Shown here: positions 1 through 11,929 of the stretch, piece by piece
Numbering within the stretch: the first letter of the stretch is position 1
Layout of the letters: each line of letters begins with the position of its first letter
Origin: Anisakis pegreffii
Lineage: Eukaryota; Nematoda; Chromadorea; Rhabditida; Anisakidae
Direction: 5' to 3'
Length of the DNA stretch: 64,000 bases
Assembly: GCA_035041965.1 (NCBI GenBank)
Contig: JAPYMA010000586.1
Coordinates: forward strand, 204,352-268,351
Translations under genes and position numbers: made by a program
The notes under the pieces: generated by a model
The model's input: the letters and a program-made list of their open reading frames with translations, nothing else
The model's database searches: none
Told to the model about the DNA's origin: nothing

Positions 1-321
1 TCAAATGATTGCCCTATTGTAAATGTCGGATACTTTCGCGAGATTTCGCCCTACTATTTGGAGAGTTACACCTCTGAGAGTTCATTTCTGAAAGAGATTT
101 TCGGTGTGAAAGACTTGGCCTGGACAATTATCACGTTCCAGTCTGATCAGTATGCGATGAGCTGTCTTCACTCTCAGTTCCATTTAAACGTTTTTTGGAG
201 TAAACGTCTCGAATGTAGAGACGTCTTTCCACGACGTCTAATCCTTTTGCTGTCTCGAAACCCAAACAAATGCAACGCATTTCCAACTGAAATTTGCTTT
301 GCGCGCGTGAATCTTCTCTAA
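1..321 (+). CDS. Open frame running in from the left edge, possible 3' exon
   Basis: Frame 1 is open from the first base for 106 codons to a stop ending at 321, longer than expected by chance for a frame cut by an edge. The start includes residues NVGYFREISPYYLESY and looks protein-like; the second half is less convincing. A possible splice donor (TTCG/GTGTGA at 104) would shorten the exon to 1-103. The phase would then fit a small terminal exon at 2535-2596. The opposite strand is also open at 131-343, so strand is not secure. No family is recognised. Confidence 0.3.
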   Translation, partial: SNDCPIVNVGYFREISPYYLESYTSESSFLKEIFGVKDLAWTIITFQSDQYAMSCLHSQFHLNVFWSKRLECRDVFPRRLILLLSRNPNKCNAFPTEICFARVNLL

Positions 322-2534
322 TCACAGTCTGGTTATCAGTAGTGAAATAATTTCATCTATATGAAATGTAACAGTATTCACTCACTCGATATTGCTATTT
401 TCATCCATTGTTTTCTCATCGATCACTCAACGCAGCCTTTTCAGAGCTCGTTTATCATTCTACCCACTTAATCATTTATTTGCTTCTATTAAATGCACTT
501 TCAAAAGCGATCTGTTCCATTAATCTTAGCCAACAACAAATCCAACAGCAATATCGTTCTCTCTCGGTTGCGTTGCATTTCCTTGCTGGCCAATACTGTC
601 AAATGAATGACGTTTGTTGTTCTGTGCTTTTAAGTTTTCTTTCATCTCTCTTATATATCAAGACATGAATTTTCTTTTGGACTGTAAAAATTTTCGAGGC
701 AGCCATTAGCAAGCAGTTTTATTTGTTAATGAGTGCCGTGAATTGGAACTGAATGAGGGTTCAAATAAGAAAGGCCCGAAGAAGATTGCATCATGCATAC
801 GCGGTAAATCGAATAGAAATAAGCTCCAAAGGCAAACGTTAACCTAGCCCTCTATCAGGCAGCGTTTTCATCTGAGTCATTTGAAGTGGACGGCACTAGA
901 TTGCATTATGAGCTGGTACATATCGGCACTTTTCCGATGAGTGGATGGTGGGGTGGTTCATTTACGTTGTGAACATTCATGGAATAGACCTAGTGATATA
1001 TTACATTCAAAGCAACGCTACCTACCTTAACTATCAGAATGTTTTTACTGAGATGAGATCCAAAGAAGGGTGAAATTGTTGAATTGTGATTTGCTATTAG
1101 ACTTCAGTGCTATTACTTCCCTACTGATATTCCGTCAATTAGTTTGCTATTGGGCACAATAGAGAATTGTGATTGAAATTGAGTGGAAGTATATGAATTT
1201 GCAGATGATACTTTGTATGCATTTGCAGATGCTTTCAGCAAGCAATGATTTATTACCGAACGCGTCTTCTGAACACATCCCTATCGTTTTCTATCCATCC
1301 ATCTTAATAAGCATTTGTTCATTAATCCCACTGAATCAGTTGTTTTTTTATGAATTTCCGTTCATAACTCATCACTGATTCATACACCTACTCCCATACG
1401 CACTCAGCATCTCAACTTTATCTTAAGTCTTGTTTCTGCATCATGAAATGATTTTCGACAATAAACAATAGAAACGTTTGTAGAGTGTTACTCATTAAGA
1501 AAAGATTTAGACGACAGCACATCTTAGCTTTCCTCTGCTTTTTTGCTCATCATACATTATTTTACTAATTGATGAACGTCCCGGTCAAAAGGTTATTTGT
1601 CGGCTTCGATGCTTGAAATATGCTGTGTAGCGCATCATCGTCTGCACTGTCAAGGAATGATGTTCATAATGCATTTGGGAACTGTGGATAGCGTGTGGAT
1701 AAGTATGGAACTGAGTAAAAGCAAAAAGTTGTATAGTTGAATCAGTGAAGTGCTGATCAGTGTTTGTTAGATCTAAGTGAAGTGCAGCTCTGAAGTTGAG
1801 CCAGTCAATGGAATAGTTGATGAACTTGACGAGTCCAGTTCCAGTAACCTTTCGATTCCGTTCAACAATGCCACACCTTCAGTCACTTCATTTCCGTAGA
1901 TTATTTCTCCGGTATCTGGCGATCACAACGTTGACGAATTTCAGCGCAAATTCAAGAGTTGCTCAATTGCTGAAAATCTTATGCGACTTATCGGTGTCGT
2001 GCAAAACGAACGTATCATTCCCACTGGCATACAGTATCAATAGCTCTAGTAAAAGTTCATGTAGTCTATTTTATTGCTTAATTTAACTATGTTAGTGGCG
2101 TGCTGGTGCCCACCTAGTGCTGCCTGCACAAGGCATAACAGGAACAAGGCATTTTTTGTGGTGCACTTAATGAATGTTAGATGTAATGAATGAGTAACTG
2201 CAACATGCCATCGTCATTCTCTGCGCTCGAGCGCATTTTCACATTCAAACGTTGCGAATTCGAGATGAAAAAAGTAGGAAGAAGCGTGCGTTTGCATATA
2301 TTTCGTAGTGGTTGATTTGGAAGGATGAAAACAGTCACAAATCATTGGCAGTTATTAAGTTCCTTCTTCTTTAATGGGAATGAAAGGAAGAATGCAAGTG
2401 GAGGAGAACACAAGAAATTCTAATTTTTCAACCAAATTCTTCTCGCTCTTACTTTATAATTTCACTTTCTTCGTAATGTTAGCAGTCAGTAGCAAGTTCA
2501 GCGATATGTAGATTCTTAATCAGGTTATTTTCAG

Positions 2535-2596
2535 ACATGCATTTGACATGCAACGAACGAATTGAAGAATGTGAATTCCTTGAGAAATACATATGA
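2535..2596 (+). CDS. Candidate short 3'-terminal exon with poly(A) signal
   Basis: A strong nematode-type acceptor (GTTATTTTCAG) precedes this segment. It reads 19 codons after two phase bases to TGA, and AATAAA follows at 2620-2625. That arrangement is typical of a last exon, and its phase agrees with a donor at 104. The peptide is short and charged (contains CNERIEECEF). It could equally be a chance coincidence of signals. Confidence 0.22.
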
Positions 2597-2789
2597 AGCA
2601 GCTCTTTACAATCTTCTCCAATAAAATAAAACACATGATTTTAATGGGAACATCATAAGTCTCTAACGGTGATGGAGGAGTCGTGTGAGCACGTGAGCGA
2701 AATGTGAGCGAGCAACTGTAAACAAATTTCTGAACTGTTTTTGAGGACGATCTCAGGACGAATGTGCTTCTGAACGAAAGATTCAGTGG

Positions 2790-3068
2790 TTATTGTGAGG
2801 CTGAATAACTCCAGTCGAAATAATAAACTATCATAGGTTGATTGTAGTGATATTTACAGTTGATGTTTGAAAATGAGGTGGGATACTGTTGAAGAATCTT
2901 TGCGACTGTCATCAACACACCAAAGGACGCAGTTTGACTGATGATTGCTGACCTAGATATGTTGTAAAAAACTGTAAAATTCGTAGTGCAATGTAGAGTT
3001 TGGTTTTGAGGTAGAATCAAGCTCAGGGGTCCCATAAACGCGACGCCTACGAGGGTAGGAATAAGGCC
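2790..3068 (-). CDS. Candidate exon, membrane-like N-terminal part
   Basis: This minus-strand frame is open for 92 codons. Its first part (LIPTLVGVAFMGPLSLIL) is a plausible transmembrane helix; the rest is mixed polar. An ATG lies at 3035. A competing minus frame at about 2961-3120 is also open and reads as a polar, Pro/Arg-rich segment. The DNA here (3020-3180) is unusually GC-rich for the window. No family is recognised, and it could be a mobile-element remnant. Confidence 0.25.
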   Translation of the reverse strand, partial: GLIPTLVGVAFMGPLSLILPQNQTLHCTTNFTVFYNISRSAIISQTASFGVLMTVAKILQQYPTSFSNINCKYHYNQPMIVYYFDWSYSASQ

Positions 3069-3237
3069 TCAGGTCTACAGGGACAGTGGTAATGTCAGAG
3101 TCCCCCAGACGTCGTAACTACTCGCAGACCGAGTCTAGAGGTCTAAACTTCAACCGTATATCTGATTGTAAATGTGGCTCAATCTTTTCTTCATTTGTTT
3201 TGACGTGAGCACGGCAGCGCATTAGGACTTGACATCC

Positions 3238-3471
3238 TTAATGCTTCATACTCTTCCCTCCGAATTCGACAATGCATCGGGCTTGTCTTTGTTTTAAACG
3301 AATACATTTCTTGAAAGCATTTCGAGATTTAATACGTTTTTTTTCATTCGTTTTCCCTGTCCATTGGTTTGACGATGAAATATAGCGGCAGATTTGTGTG
3401 TTGTCTAGATGGTGGTATCGATTCCTGTTCACCATTTCACATTCACCATTAAGTAGTATCCACACATCCAC
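3238..3471 (-). CDS. Candidate exon, basic protein segment
   Basis: Open for 77 codons with stops tightly flanking it. The C-terminal half is strongly basic (KTNEKKRIKSRNAFKK), as in many nucleic-acid-binding tails, but no known motif is present. The start is not clear: GTG opens the frame and the first ATG is about 12 codons in. It lies upstream, on the same strand, of the open frame at 2790-3068; an intron joining them cannot be demonstrated. Confidence 0.27.
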   Translation of the reverse strand: MDVWILLNGECEMVNRNRYHHLDNTQICRYISSSNQWTGKTNEKKRIKSRNAFKKCIRLKQRQARCIVEFGGKSMKH

Positions 3472-3909
3472 TCATCCATCCATTCGTCCAGCTCATTCGT
3501 TGTCCATATGCATGACCATAACCTCTTCGAAAACAATGTGCATTGCATCTTTCGTCAGTATTTTATCCATCAGATCGTACGTCCAAGTGAATAAATAAAT
3601 GCCAAATGAATCAGCAAAACCTTAAATGAATCAAGAACAAATAACCGTAAACATACCAAAAAACATAATATATCATAAGCTATCAATTAACTCATTAGCA
3701 CACTGAAGTGGCAATCGTAGTCGCACATAAACTTACACATACATGCAAACAAATGACTGTTTATTTACTTTGCATTTTGTTCCATTATTCTTCTTGTCAC
3801 CAAAAGTACATGCAATTTGTCGTCGTTGTTGAATAATCAACAAAAAATTGCACTGTTGGGAATTGTTGCACGGATGTGGATCGTTTGTTGGTAGAGGACG
3901 CGTTGATAA

Positions 3910-4395
3910 GTGTCGTTTGATGCTACAAGGCCGTTCTGCTCGAAATTACTCTCCACTAATTTTGATGCGTTCACATCGAACGAGATCAACTGCAGTCAGC
4001 CCCTCGGTTATGCTGCAACCAGAGTTGTGTCCGCAGCAGAAGTTCTCCTTTCATTGCTTTACTGCTTCCACTGGAAAAAAGTGGATGCTGAGGACACTTT
4101 GCTTTCATTGTTTGCTGAAGAAATTTCGTCCTATCCATCCATGTCTTTCCTATACTCTAAGTTTCGAACGACGTTGTTGAAACTTATTGTTTCTTTCTGT
4201 TGCATTTTCTCATGTTCGTTTCTGCGTCTTCAAACCTCTCATATTGTGATGTCTATGCCTAAAAATGACTGCAAAATAACAGCGCAGGAATCTGCTCTGG
4301 AGTGTCACTTTCTTCGAACATATTCTGTCTTTGCAATCGAGTTCCACTCTCGCAGCATCAGAACACTCGAACCTTTGAAACTGTGCATATTTTAG
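3910..4395 (+). CDS. 161-codon open frame, unknown protein
   Basis: This is one of the longest open frames in the window. It contains an acidic/leucine-rich segment (VDAEDTLLSLFAEEISSYPS) followed by a hydrophobic Cys-rich stretch that could cross a membrane. The start is GTG-like, with stops just upstream, so it is more likely an exon than a full gene. A second plus frame and a minus frame (4210-4422) are open over parts of it, so a chance origin is possible. Confidence 0.28.
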   Translation: MSFDATRPFCSKLLSTNFDAFTSNEINCSQPLGYAATRVVSAAEVLLSLLYCFHWKKVDAEDTLLSLFAEEISSYPSMSFLYSKFRTTLLKLIVSFCCIFSCSFLRLQTSHIVMSMPKNDCKITAQESALECHFLRTYSVFAIEFHSRSIRTLEPLKLCIF

Positions 4396-4821
4396 ATTGA
4401 ATTCCGGTGCCCTTTCACTCAAAGAACGGTAAAGAGCTCACAACTGTTAGACGTTCAGAATCAACTAATGTTGACGTTATTTGTTGTTGTTGACATCCGT
4501 TTCAGTCTGCTAGCAGTCGCTCTCTGAAGGTCCCTATCCACACCGTAAACGCTGGACAATGTGCTTTTGCTAGGTTACATAACGACTCGGATTCTGCTAG
4601 GAAGGAAATTTGTTGAAGGACAAGTCTAAATTATTTGGACGTAGAACAAAAATAAAATTTTGGATCACATTGAAATGGAACCGAAGCAATAAGCCAAATA
4701 TTTCCTAGAGGTGGACTTATCTTTCATTGAGAAGAAAGTTCCGATGAATTTGCGGTATTTTTGAATGAGTGGTTTGGAAAGGGAAATTGGAAAATAACGC
4801 AGTTGATTTGTCAGTTGTTCA

Positions 4822-4853
4822 GCTTTTGCTTGCTTTTGCTCGCTTTTGCTCGC
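4822..4853 (+). repeat. GCTTTTGCTC tandem repeat, ~3 copies
   Basis: Three copies of a 10-bp unit, with one T/C difference in the first copy. It lies in non-coding AT-rich sequence. Confidence 0.85.
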
Positions 4854-5537
4854 TACTTTACGACCTTTCGAATAATCGTAACGTGAACGATGTTTTGGGA
4901 TGAACGCGACCGAATGCCTTTCTCAGCTGACTTTGATCAAAATATGTCACTTTGCAACAATCTTTAAAACATCGCAACTCGAGTCACTATTTCATCATGT
5001 CAGTCAGTTGTTGTTCTCAATCAACTATAGAGAAAACTTCAGGGAAAAAGACAGCATTTCATTCGAAAGTTTTTTCAAGTATTTCAATTGAAAGAGAAAG
5101 ACGCTTCTAGAATTTTAAAGAAGGCGTAAAAGCTTTTCGGTTTAGTTTGAGTTCACTTTATTGTTTTTATTTTTCCGAATTGCACTTCTGTGCTCTGCAT
5201 TCATTTTGCTCATTTGCATTCGCATCTATGCAATAACAAAATCCTTTCACAATTGGATTGAATGACTGACTCGAAAAATTTATTTGTTATTCCAACGAAT
5301 ATTTTCAAACTTCTTATTTGATTGGTAGGAAAAGTGAATTAGTTCTGGTTAGATGATACATTCAGAGATACTTTTTCTGTGGCTAATTGATTAAGTTTGG
5401 CTTAATTTCGACAATTTTCGCTTTTTGGATCATACATTTACGACAAATTCACATCAATAGATAGAGGAATTTGCTGTTTTTTTTTGTGGAAAAGGCATCG
5501 CTGCAAATCGTAAACTTCGATGAATTAGTTACTGTTT

Positions 5538-5801
5538 TTATACGACAAACGCACGATGTGGATGGGAAGGAACTGAATGAATAAAATGAATGAATGATTT
5601 CTCTAATGAACAACCGGTGCAATTCAGCGTTCTTGTGATTTTTTCAAGTTGCGCGTCGTTAATCGTACCATCGATCATCGGCAATTGCCCACGCAAATAG
5701 TTGGGTTGGGTGAATGGATGGATAGGTGCGGCGGCATTCACGAAGGACATGTAAAAAGTTTTGATCATTCGCGTTATTTTGATAGGATGCAAAATAGATG
5801 G
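5538..5801 (-). CDS. Candidate exon, unknown protein
   Basis: Open for 87 codons. The central part (FVNAAAPIHPFTQPNYLRGQ, then a polar helix with NDAQLEKITRTLN) uses GC-richer codons than its surroundings, as coding DNA in this genome might. No acceptor consensus sits at its 5' side. The plus strand is open over nearly the same segment (5649-5927), so strand is unresolved. Confidence 0.25.
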   Translation of the reverse strand, partial: PSILHPIKITRMIKTFYMSFVNAAAPIHPFTQPNYLRGQLPMIDGTINDAQLEKITRTLNCTGCSLEKSFIHFIHSVPSHPHRAFVV

Positions 5802-6854
5802 TTAGATGTACACTCAAGATTGCTCGGAATGAGGTGCGGTTATCTGCAATTGTGTGAGCACATACGGGGAACGGGGTTTCATGAGTGCAACAAATTGTGT
5901 GCAAAAGAGCTGGAGATTGTTCCGTGAACGAGCGAGTGCGCAGTTTGATAAAACCTATTTGATAGCATATCTCTTGGTATGGTGTTCGTGATCGCTTATG
6001 AGTTCTTCTCGCTACTGAATCTATTTTGTGAAATTTTATTTTGCAAATTGTTTACACTGAATTTCGTTTGATTTATTAAGTTATTGAACCCAGAACGGAG
6101 AGAGGAACGTGAACTGTTGAAGAGTTAATTGAATTGAAGGTGTTAGTTATTTGGTTGTCTATAATTGTTGACCTGATTGATAAAATGCAGTGAATTCATT
6201 TCAGAAACAGTTTCGTTGCACTCCATTTAGACGATGCTCTTGCCTGCAGGTGAACTTTTTACAGTTTGATTGTTCTGTTGAACCCGAATTTTATCCTTTA
6301 ATTGAGAAATAACCGAAGCGTTTTTTTCCCGATCAGTTCAACTGTTGCTCGACGTCTGTCTTTCTTGCATTCCAAAAAGCATTTGAGCATTTCTCAAATG
6401 TATAATTCAACAGTCAACATGCATCATCGTCCACCTTGCAAATACATATTTTCAACAAGAACGAAATGCTGCCTAATCCAGTGGATTGCTTCGGAACATC
6501 TCATAAGAATAGACAGAAAAACGATCTTCTGGTTTGACTTTGTTCGTCGCGCATACCCAAAAACAATCCTCCAGTTGCGATGTCAGTGTTAATTCAAAAT
6601 TTGTTCTGTTCGAAAAAGCAGCAACATAACAGGTTTGAGTCGAAATTCTCTAATGAAATGAACTCCAGTAAAGTGAGCAATTATCGTCGTCAGCGCTAAT
6701 GTATAGGATCTGTGAGATAAGCAAGAGTGGAACACTTCATCAAGCACTCTTCGCTTTGCGTATGGCGCCAGTCCCTCTAAAAGACAGCCTGATGGTTTGT
6801 TTGGTCACAGATCTCTTGGCACTTACTTATTTTTTAAAGACAGAATCCATCTGT

Positions 6855-7117
6855 ATGCATACAGCCACATACTCATTACTCGTCTTTCTTCTATTTCTTT
6901 TCTCGTCTTTCGAAGTACAATCCGCTTCTGGGGTAAGCGAATTGATAACGATGAACTCGGTAAAATACGGATAACTGACAAGCGAATTTTATGAAGTTAG
7001 ATCGAGAGACTGGAAGTGGACCTTTGTGCAGGCATAAGCCAGAGTTTGTTTGATAGGAATTGCCCGAGTGATTGCATTGTGCAGCGAGAGCTGGATGGTC
7101 TTCTTCAAAACAAATGA
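6855..7117 (+). CDS. Candidate small secreted peptide precursor, two exons
   Basis: Exon 1 (6855-6932) encodes MHTATYSLLVFLLFLFSSFE then VQSASG: a short polar start, a hydrophobic core and an A-x-A-like cleavage site, a convincing signal peptide. It ends exactly at a GTAAGC donor in phase 0. After a 68-nt intron, exon 2 (7001-7117) continues in phase 0 for 38 codons to TGA and contains three cysteines. The precursor would be 64 residues and the mature peptide about 40. The acceptor (GAAGTTAG) is weak, and without splicing the frame stops after 39 codons. A 128-codon minus frame overlaps (6891-7277). Confidence 0.35.
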
Positions 7118-7384
7118 TTTGAGCATATATATTCTGTGTGACAATGATGCATTCGATAAACTTGCTGACAAGCGATATGGTACGAAAGTGTATTCGTTCA
7201 GGTTGACCGAAGAAGTTTATTAAAACGACTTTTAATGAGCGCTCAGCTCTACGATTGCAAGATAGAAAGTTCACCATTTCAATTTATACAGATATCCATT
7301 GAATGGGATCAATATTTTCGAATTCCATTCGAATTGGCAGCTCCAGCTCAAAGCAGTGATCTTTTTTTATGCATTCATCATCAA

Positions 7385-8139
7385 TCAGTGTTTCTCAATT
7401 GATTTCTTGACTTCGTCAAGTGCATATGCCGCTGCATCCGTAGCAGCGGTCAATAGATAGCACGTAACTGCAAGAAAGTAAGAGCAATCTCAAACAGAAT
7501 TACTGTGTAGACTGTAGCGTTGGAATAACGAGAACAAAATCAATTTGTGCTATTTGAAAGCGATCGAAATGAATTAAATGGTGATGATGATGGTGCTGGG
7601 AGTGAGTGAAAAACTGAGTGATCGAGTGCTCGGATGATGAGTGCAACGGCAAAAAATTACTTGATTAATCAGTTCGATTCAATTATTTATCGGTATTGCT
7701 TTCAGTTGGATGCTTGCTTACAAATTTGCTGTTGTCAGACAATCAATAACTAGATAATCGCAATTGTTCAGTTACTAATTCAGCCAACATCACCGATTTA
7801 TCAATTCAGTCGAGTTCAACAATTCCTCCTCGAAACATTTCACTGAAATCATACAACAAATCAACTGTTCAGCAATTTCCTGCTACCGCACACCTAAAAT
7901 ACGTAATTTCCATCTTACAGGTGAACTATCTTACAGTATACCTTTACAGGAATGTGATTTTTCGCTTGAGCGGTTAGCTGCTGTCGCGTAATGTGAATAG
8001 AACTCTTACTGTATCTATAATCCAACTTATGTCTGTTGTCGTTGATGTCTATTTTAAGTATCGGTTGAAAACGGAGCAAATGATTTATTGTCGATTGTTT
8101 ATCGTTTTGATTAGTGAATGATCTGGAAGGCGACAACAT
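7385..8139 (-). CDS. Candidate two-exon gene, small protein
   Basis: Exon 1 (8139-8010) starts with ATG and encodes a polar, Asn/Arg-rich segment. It ends at an A/GTAAGA donor in phase 1. Exon 2 (7467-7385) follows a very good acceptor (CTTTCTTGCAG) and supplies the two bases needed. It then encodes TCYLLTAATDAAAYALDEVK and KSIEKH before TGA, a clear amphipathic helix. The predicted protein is about 70 residues. Convergent with the plus-strand candidate ending at 7117. Exon 2 is the better-supported half. Confidence 0.35.
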
Positions 8140-8491
8140 TTCATTTTTCTATCATTGAATGAATGCGATTGTCCTAATATAATATATCTGATGGATGGAG
8201 TACGAAAGTTTAATCGTGAATTTTTGGCATTTATGTCGGAAAATATCGATGATGTTCGCTATTAAGTGGAAATATCGCTCAATCAATCGGTCATAAGTTG
8301 TGGAATGCAGCGACGTAAACTCGCCCGTAAATTCATTCAGGAGATTGTTTTATAGTGCACAAAAAATACACAGCTTAGAACGGTGATCTACTCCATTAGC
8401 CTCCATACTTCCGTTTCTAATCTCTCTCATATCGTGTTCTAACCCCATCAACCTCTCAACAAACCACTTCAATTGCTGCGTATCATTTCAG

Positions 8492-9024
8492 CTCCGATTT
8501 CACCCGACCACACTGAGGTAGATGCTTGTTTTTTGCGATTCGTCTTCAACTGTTGTTATGAAAACGAATACGCTTCTGATTATGTGGTCACCAGTTGCCA
8601 GCTGGATAGACCATTCGAAGAGTTGATTTGGATTAATCACTTCAGTTCTTGTTTCGAGGTAGATTTATTTTTGAAGTGAGCAAAGTCTGCAGCAAAAAAG
8701 AACTGCAGCAAAAATCAGCGATCGTCTCATGCTCACTGACGTTTCTTGCAGGCGTTTTTTGTCTGCCATCGACAGACACCAAATCCGCTCGCATTCGAAT
8801 CAATCAACTTTTTGCTTTTCTACGTTCCAGTTATTTTTTTCGGCTCTTTGGCGGGATCTGAACGCACCTGTTGTCTGGTTGAGAACACTTTTGGTGAACG
8901 ATACATAAATAAGAGGAGGGGTTCACTTGGCTCACACGACCTGTGCAGTAGGAAACGTCGACACTTCTGCAAACTCATCTCAGTTGCAAGCGAACTCCAG
9001 TTTTGTGATACGATATCAAGATGA
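8492..9024 (+). CDS. Candidate two-exon gene with one membrane segment
   Basis: Exon 1 (8492-8658) lies between a TCATTTCAG acceptor and a GAG/GTAGAT donor and is open for 55 codons, ending in phase 0. After a 93-nt intron, exon 2 starts in phase 0 behind GTTTCTTGCAG and runs to TGA at 9024. It contains a hydrophobic run (INFLLFYVPVIFFGSLAG) that could span a membrane, then a basic Cys-containing tail. The protein lacks an identified start, so an upstream exon is needed. No family is recognised. Confidence 0.35.
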
Positions 9025-10748
9025 TGCTGCGTTAATAACGGGCACTCGTCTAAGTGACGGTGTTTAAATCACTTTTCATTCGAAGCGAACATCAGCATTC
9101 ACACCAAAAAATATTGTAACCTGTAAGCAAATGCCAAAAAAGTGTTCAGAAAGGCTTCAGTCACTCGTTTGCAATCTGGTTAGACGTGTAATCTGCAAGG
9201 TTATTCGCACCTGAACTGATCTCACCGTTGTTATGAGTGCAAAATGACACTGAAACAGTTGAATATTGGTGTTGATGCAACGAGTATTAAGAGGAAGACG
9301 ACTGTCGTTATCTGTTTTTGTTTTTTGTGCTTCACTCGACAATTCGCGTAATCTGATTGCGGAGCAATTCAGTCACATGATTGGCTTTCGTTCGTTTTTT
9401 GGACTGTGTGCTTCTCATGTAATTAAGTAATTATTGCCAGTTCTATGTTGTTTAAAATGTGCTTTTTTCGGTCACTTATGAGGGCATAATGAAAGAAGTT
9501 GTAACAATAAGCGGGCAAAATCTGCTCAAAAAAAACTCACCTCATTCAATCGAAAATTTCCAGTTGGTGGTATTTTGAGAAGCTGAGATAGGTAAACTTT
9601 ATAGCATGTTTGATGGTGCAGCGATTGAACTGTAACATTTGGATTTGATTTATTCGATGTGTAGGGTTTGAAATAAGATTTGATGAGTTTAAAAACAGAT
9701 TATGAGTTTCACTATGGAATTGACCTGAAAGAGCACAAAACGCTCGGTGGAGCGTCGATGATTTATTTATTCATAGGTGTTGTGCAATTGAAGTGTTGGT
9801 CAAGGGAATGCACAATTTATGTACGATACAATGTAATGCTGAAATGGGCTTAAAATATTTCAATACAGTGATCAGTGTACTGATGATACAGCCAAATTTG
9901 TTGACATCTTAAAGTTTTTGGAATTCATAAAAATAGATCAGTGTTCTTTTGACGCAATTTCACGCACTTCATTTGCATCCTTTTCGATCAACATGTTCAC
10001 TGTTTGACTACTTCAAATCTTATTCACGATCAGTTTAAAAACGAGCGCACTTTGGCTCCCAATCTGACCAAATTATTTTTGTATTCGTATGTTGCGACGA
10101 CGTTTTGAAATTCATTTGTTGAATGCCTGCTTATCTCCCCCGTGACCTAAATGCTGTTCAGCCGAACAAACACTTTCATGGATTGTTATTCTCGCCCTTT
10201 GAAAGTATTTCTTTTGAATTTTTTAGTCTGGAAATTCATCAAACACCACATTGTTTTGATACTGAAACATACTTCTGATAAGTGATTTGAATTTCATGAT
10301 TATAACATTAATTATGACATTGTTCCACATGTTCAATGCAAAATTTGGCTTAATTATTGGGCAATCGAAAATTATTTTAAGCAGGATAGGGGAGTAATGC
10401 ATTGATAAGTACTGTAGATGTGCTACAAATAAATGAGACGCCGGAGACGGTGATGCCAGCAAAATACCTTCCTTTTCAACTTCAGTTGTGTCGGAAAATT
10501 GCTCTATTGATATAATGAATGTTGCAATTTCGTCAGTTATTTCGCGATTCTCTTGCTCGTTCCAAAGTTAAGCGCATATGAATAGCATTCATTTGCTCAC
10601 CTATGCTAGCCATCCTAAAGATGACCATTCACCATTGTAGTAATGCGAATTCTGAACTGATTCAGCAGACGCTATGAATGTATGAACAAACGTTGTGTTT
10701 CCTTAAAACAGTGCATTTTTTAGTTGTGAATGTGCATTCATCAGAACA
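9025..10748. other. No supportable gene
   Basis: AT-rich sequence with only short scattered frames (for example minus 9157-9342 and 10223-10462). No convincing splice pairs or repeats were seen. Confidence 0.5.
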
Positions 10749-10988
10749 TTACTGTTCGTTCGTCATTTGCTTGTGGCCTTGGTTCTTGTTTGCTTCCATT
10801 GCACTCGTTCTATTGCAACAAGTCATCTTTTTCCCATCCCAAATTTTTACGTTCTCCTGAACCTGACCATTTTTTGTATTAGTGTTTTGCGTTTCCTTAA
10901 ATATGCGTATAAATAGGTGTATACGAGCATAGCGTTGTGGTAATTTCTGAATTCGATGGCAGTTCTTCGTTTGATTGCATACGCTCAT
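10749..10988 (-). CDS. 79-codon open frame, polar unknown protein
   Basis: It starts with ATG directly after an in-frame stop and runs 79 codons. Composition is rich in Asn, Gln, Lys and Thr. The plus strand is open over part of it. No splice signals are needed, but no promoter, trans-splice acceptor or poly(A) signal is obvious either. Confidence 0.22.
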   Translation of the reverse strand: MSVCNQTKNCHRIQKLPQRYARIHLFIRIFKETQNTNTKNGQVQENVKIWDGKKMTCCNRTSAMEANKNQGHKQMTNEQ

Positions 10989-11541
10989 TTATTGTTTATC
11001 GAGCAATTGATATCGCAACATTCATCCACCTCAAATTTCAACTGAATGCTCAAAAAATGTTTCCCTCTTGAATTATAACATGGTCGTATAGACATTGTTT
11101 GTCTGTTACTTTCACGTTGCATCCGAAGTCAAATTTCATTGTGACAGTAATAATGACTGATCATTCCAGATCAGTTATCAGTTGGATGTAGATGATAAGA
11201 ATTTTGGAAGTGATCATGTCCGTCCGTAATGGATAAGATTGTGAGCAGTTGAGAAACGCAGTTGAGAACGTAAGGATGGTAGAGCGAAGAGTGGAGCCAA
11301 GAAAATCTGCGAGTAAACATTGCTGTTGTGTGATCAGAAAATTATTTGGAATGATCAGCTGTGATCAACTGAAGTGAACGAGATGAAGGAGGAACGGTGA
11401 TAAAATTGTGTACACTTGAGTGAAGGAACTGATATTGGGATTCAGATCCTTCAGTCATTAGGAGTTGGCTATCGATGCGTTTCTTAAAGTGGGTTTAGTT
11501 GATTTGCCAGTTTAGTTAATCCGGTTTTTGGGTGAACGAAC

Positions 11542-11588
11542 TTGTTTTAATGGAAGATTGATCGCTAGATTTGTTTTAATGGAAGATT
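11542..11588 (+). repeat. 18-bp direct repeat
   Basis: TTGTTTTAATGGAAGATT occurs at 11542-11559 and again at 11571-11588, separated by 11 bp. It looks like a replication-slippage duplication. Confidence 0.8.
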
Positions 11589-11929
11589 ACTGTTGCTGTG
11601 CTCTGCTGAGAAGTCAAATTTCACTGATTTATGTTCGCATTCGCTCTGAATCTGTAGTCAAGAACTTGATAAAAAGCCAGCAATGTATGTTCATTTGACT
11701 GCTTTTTATGACGTTCGCTTTTGTGTAACGAATGCTTAATTTCGTAACATTCAATCATTTGAATGCCAATTTTCTTTCAATCGTTTCGGTAAATTGACGA
11801 TAACATTTTTCACAGAAACTGAAACTGTGTGGAAGGAATTGTTGTTTGCGAGGATTACATCAGTAGTACATTGAGAAATCAGTTTTATTTTCCTTTTAGC
11901 TTTCCTGATGTCGGAAAAAGATTTCGTTT

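Noticed and set aside
6891..7277. 128-codon minus frame
   Set aside because: No start or splice context and no motif; about one frame of this length is expected by chance in 64 kb. Mentioned only as a rival to the secreted-peptide model.
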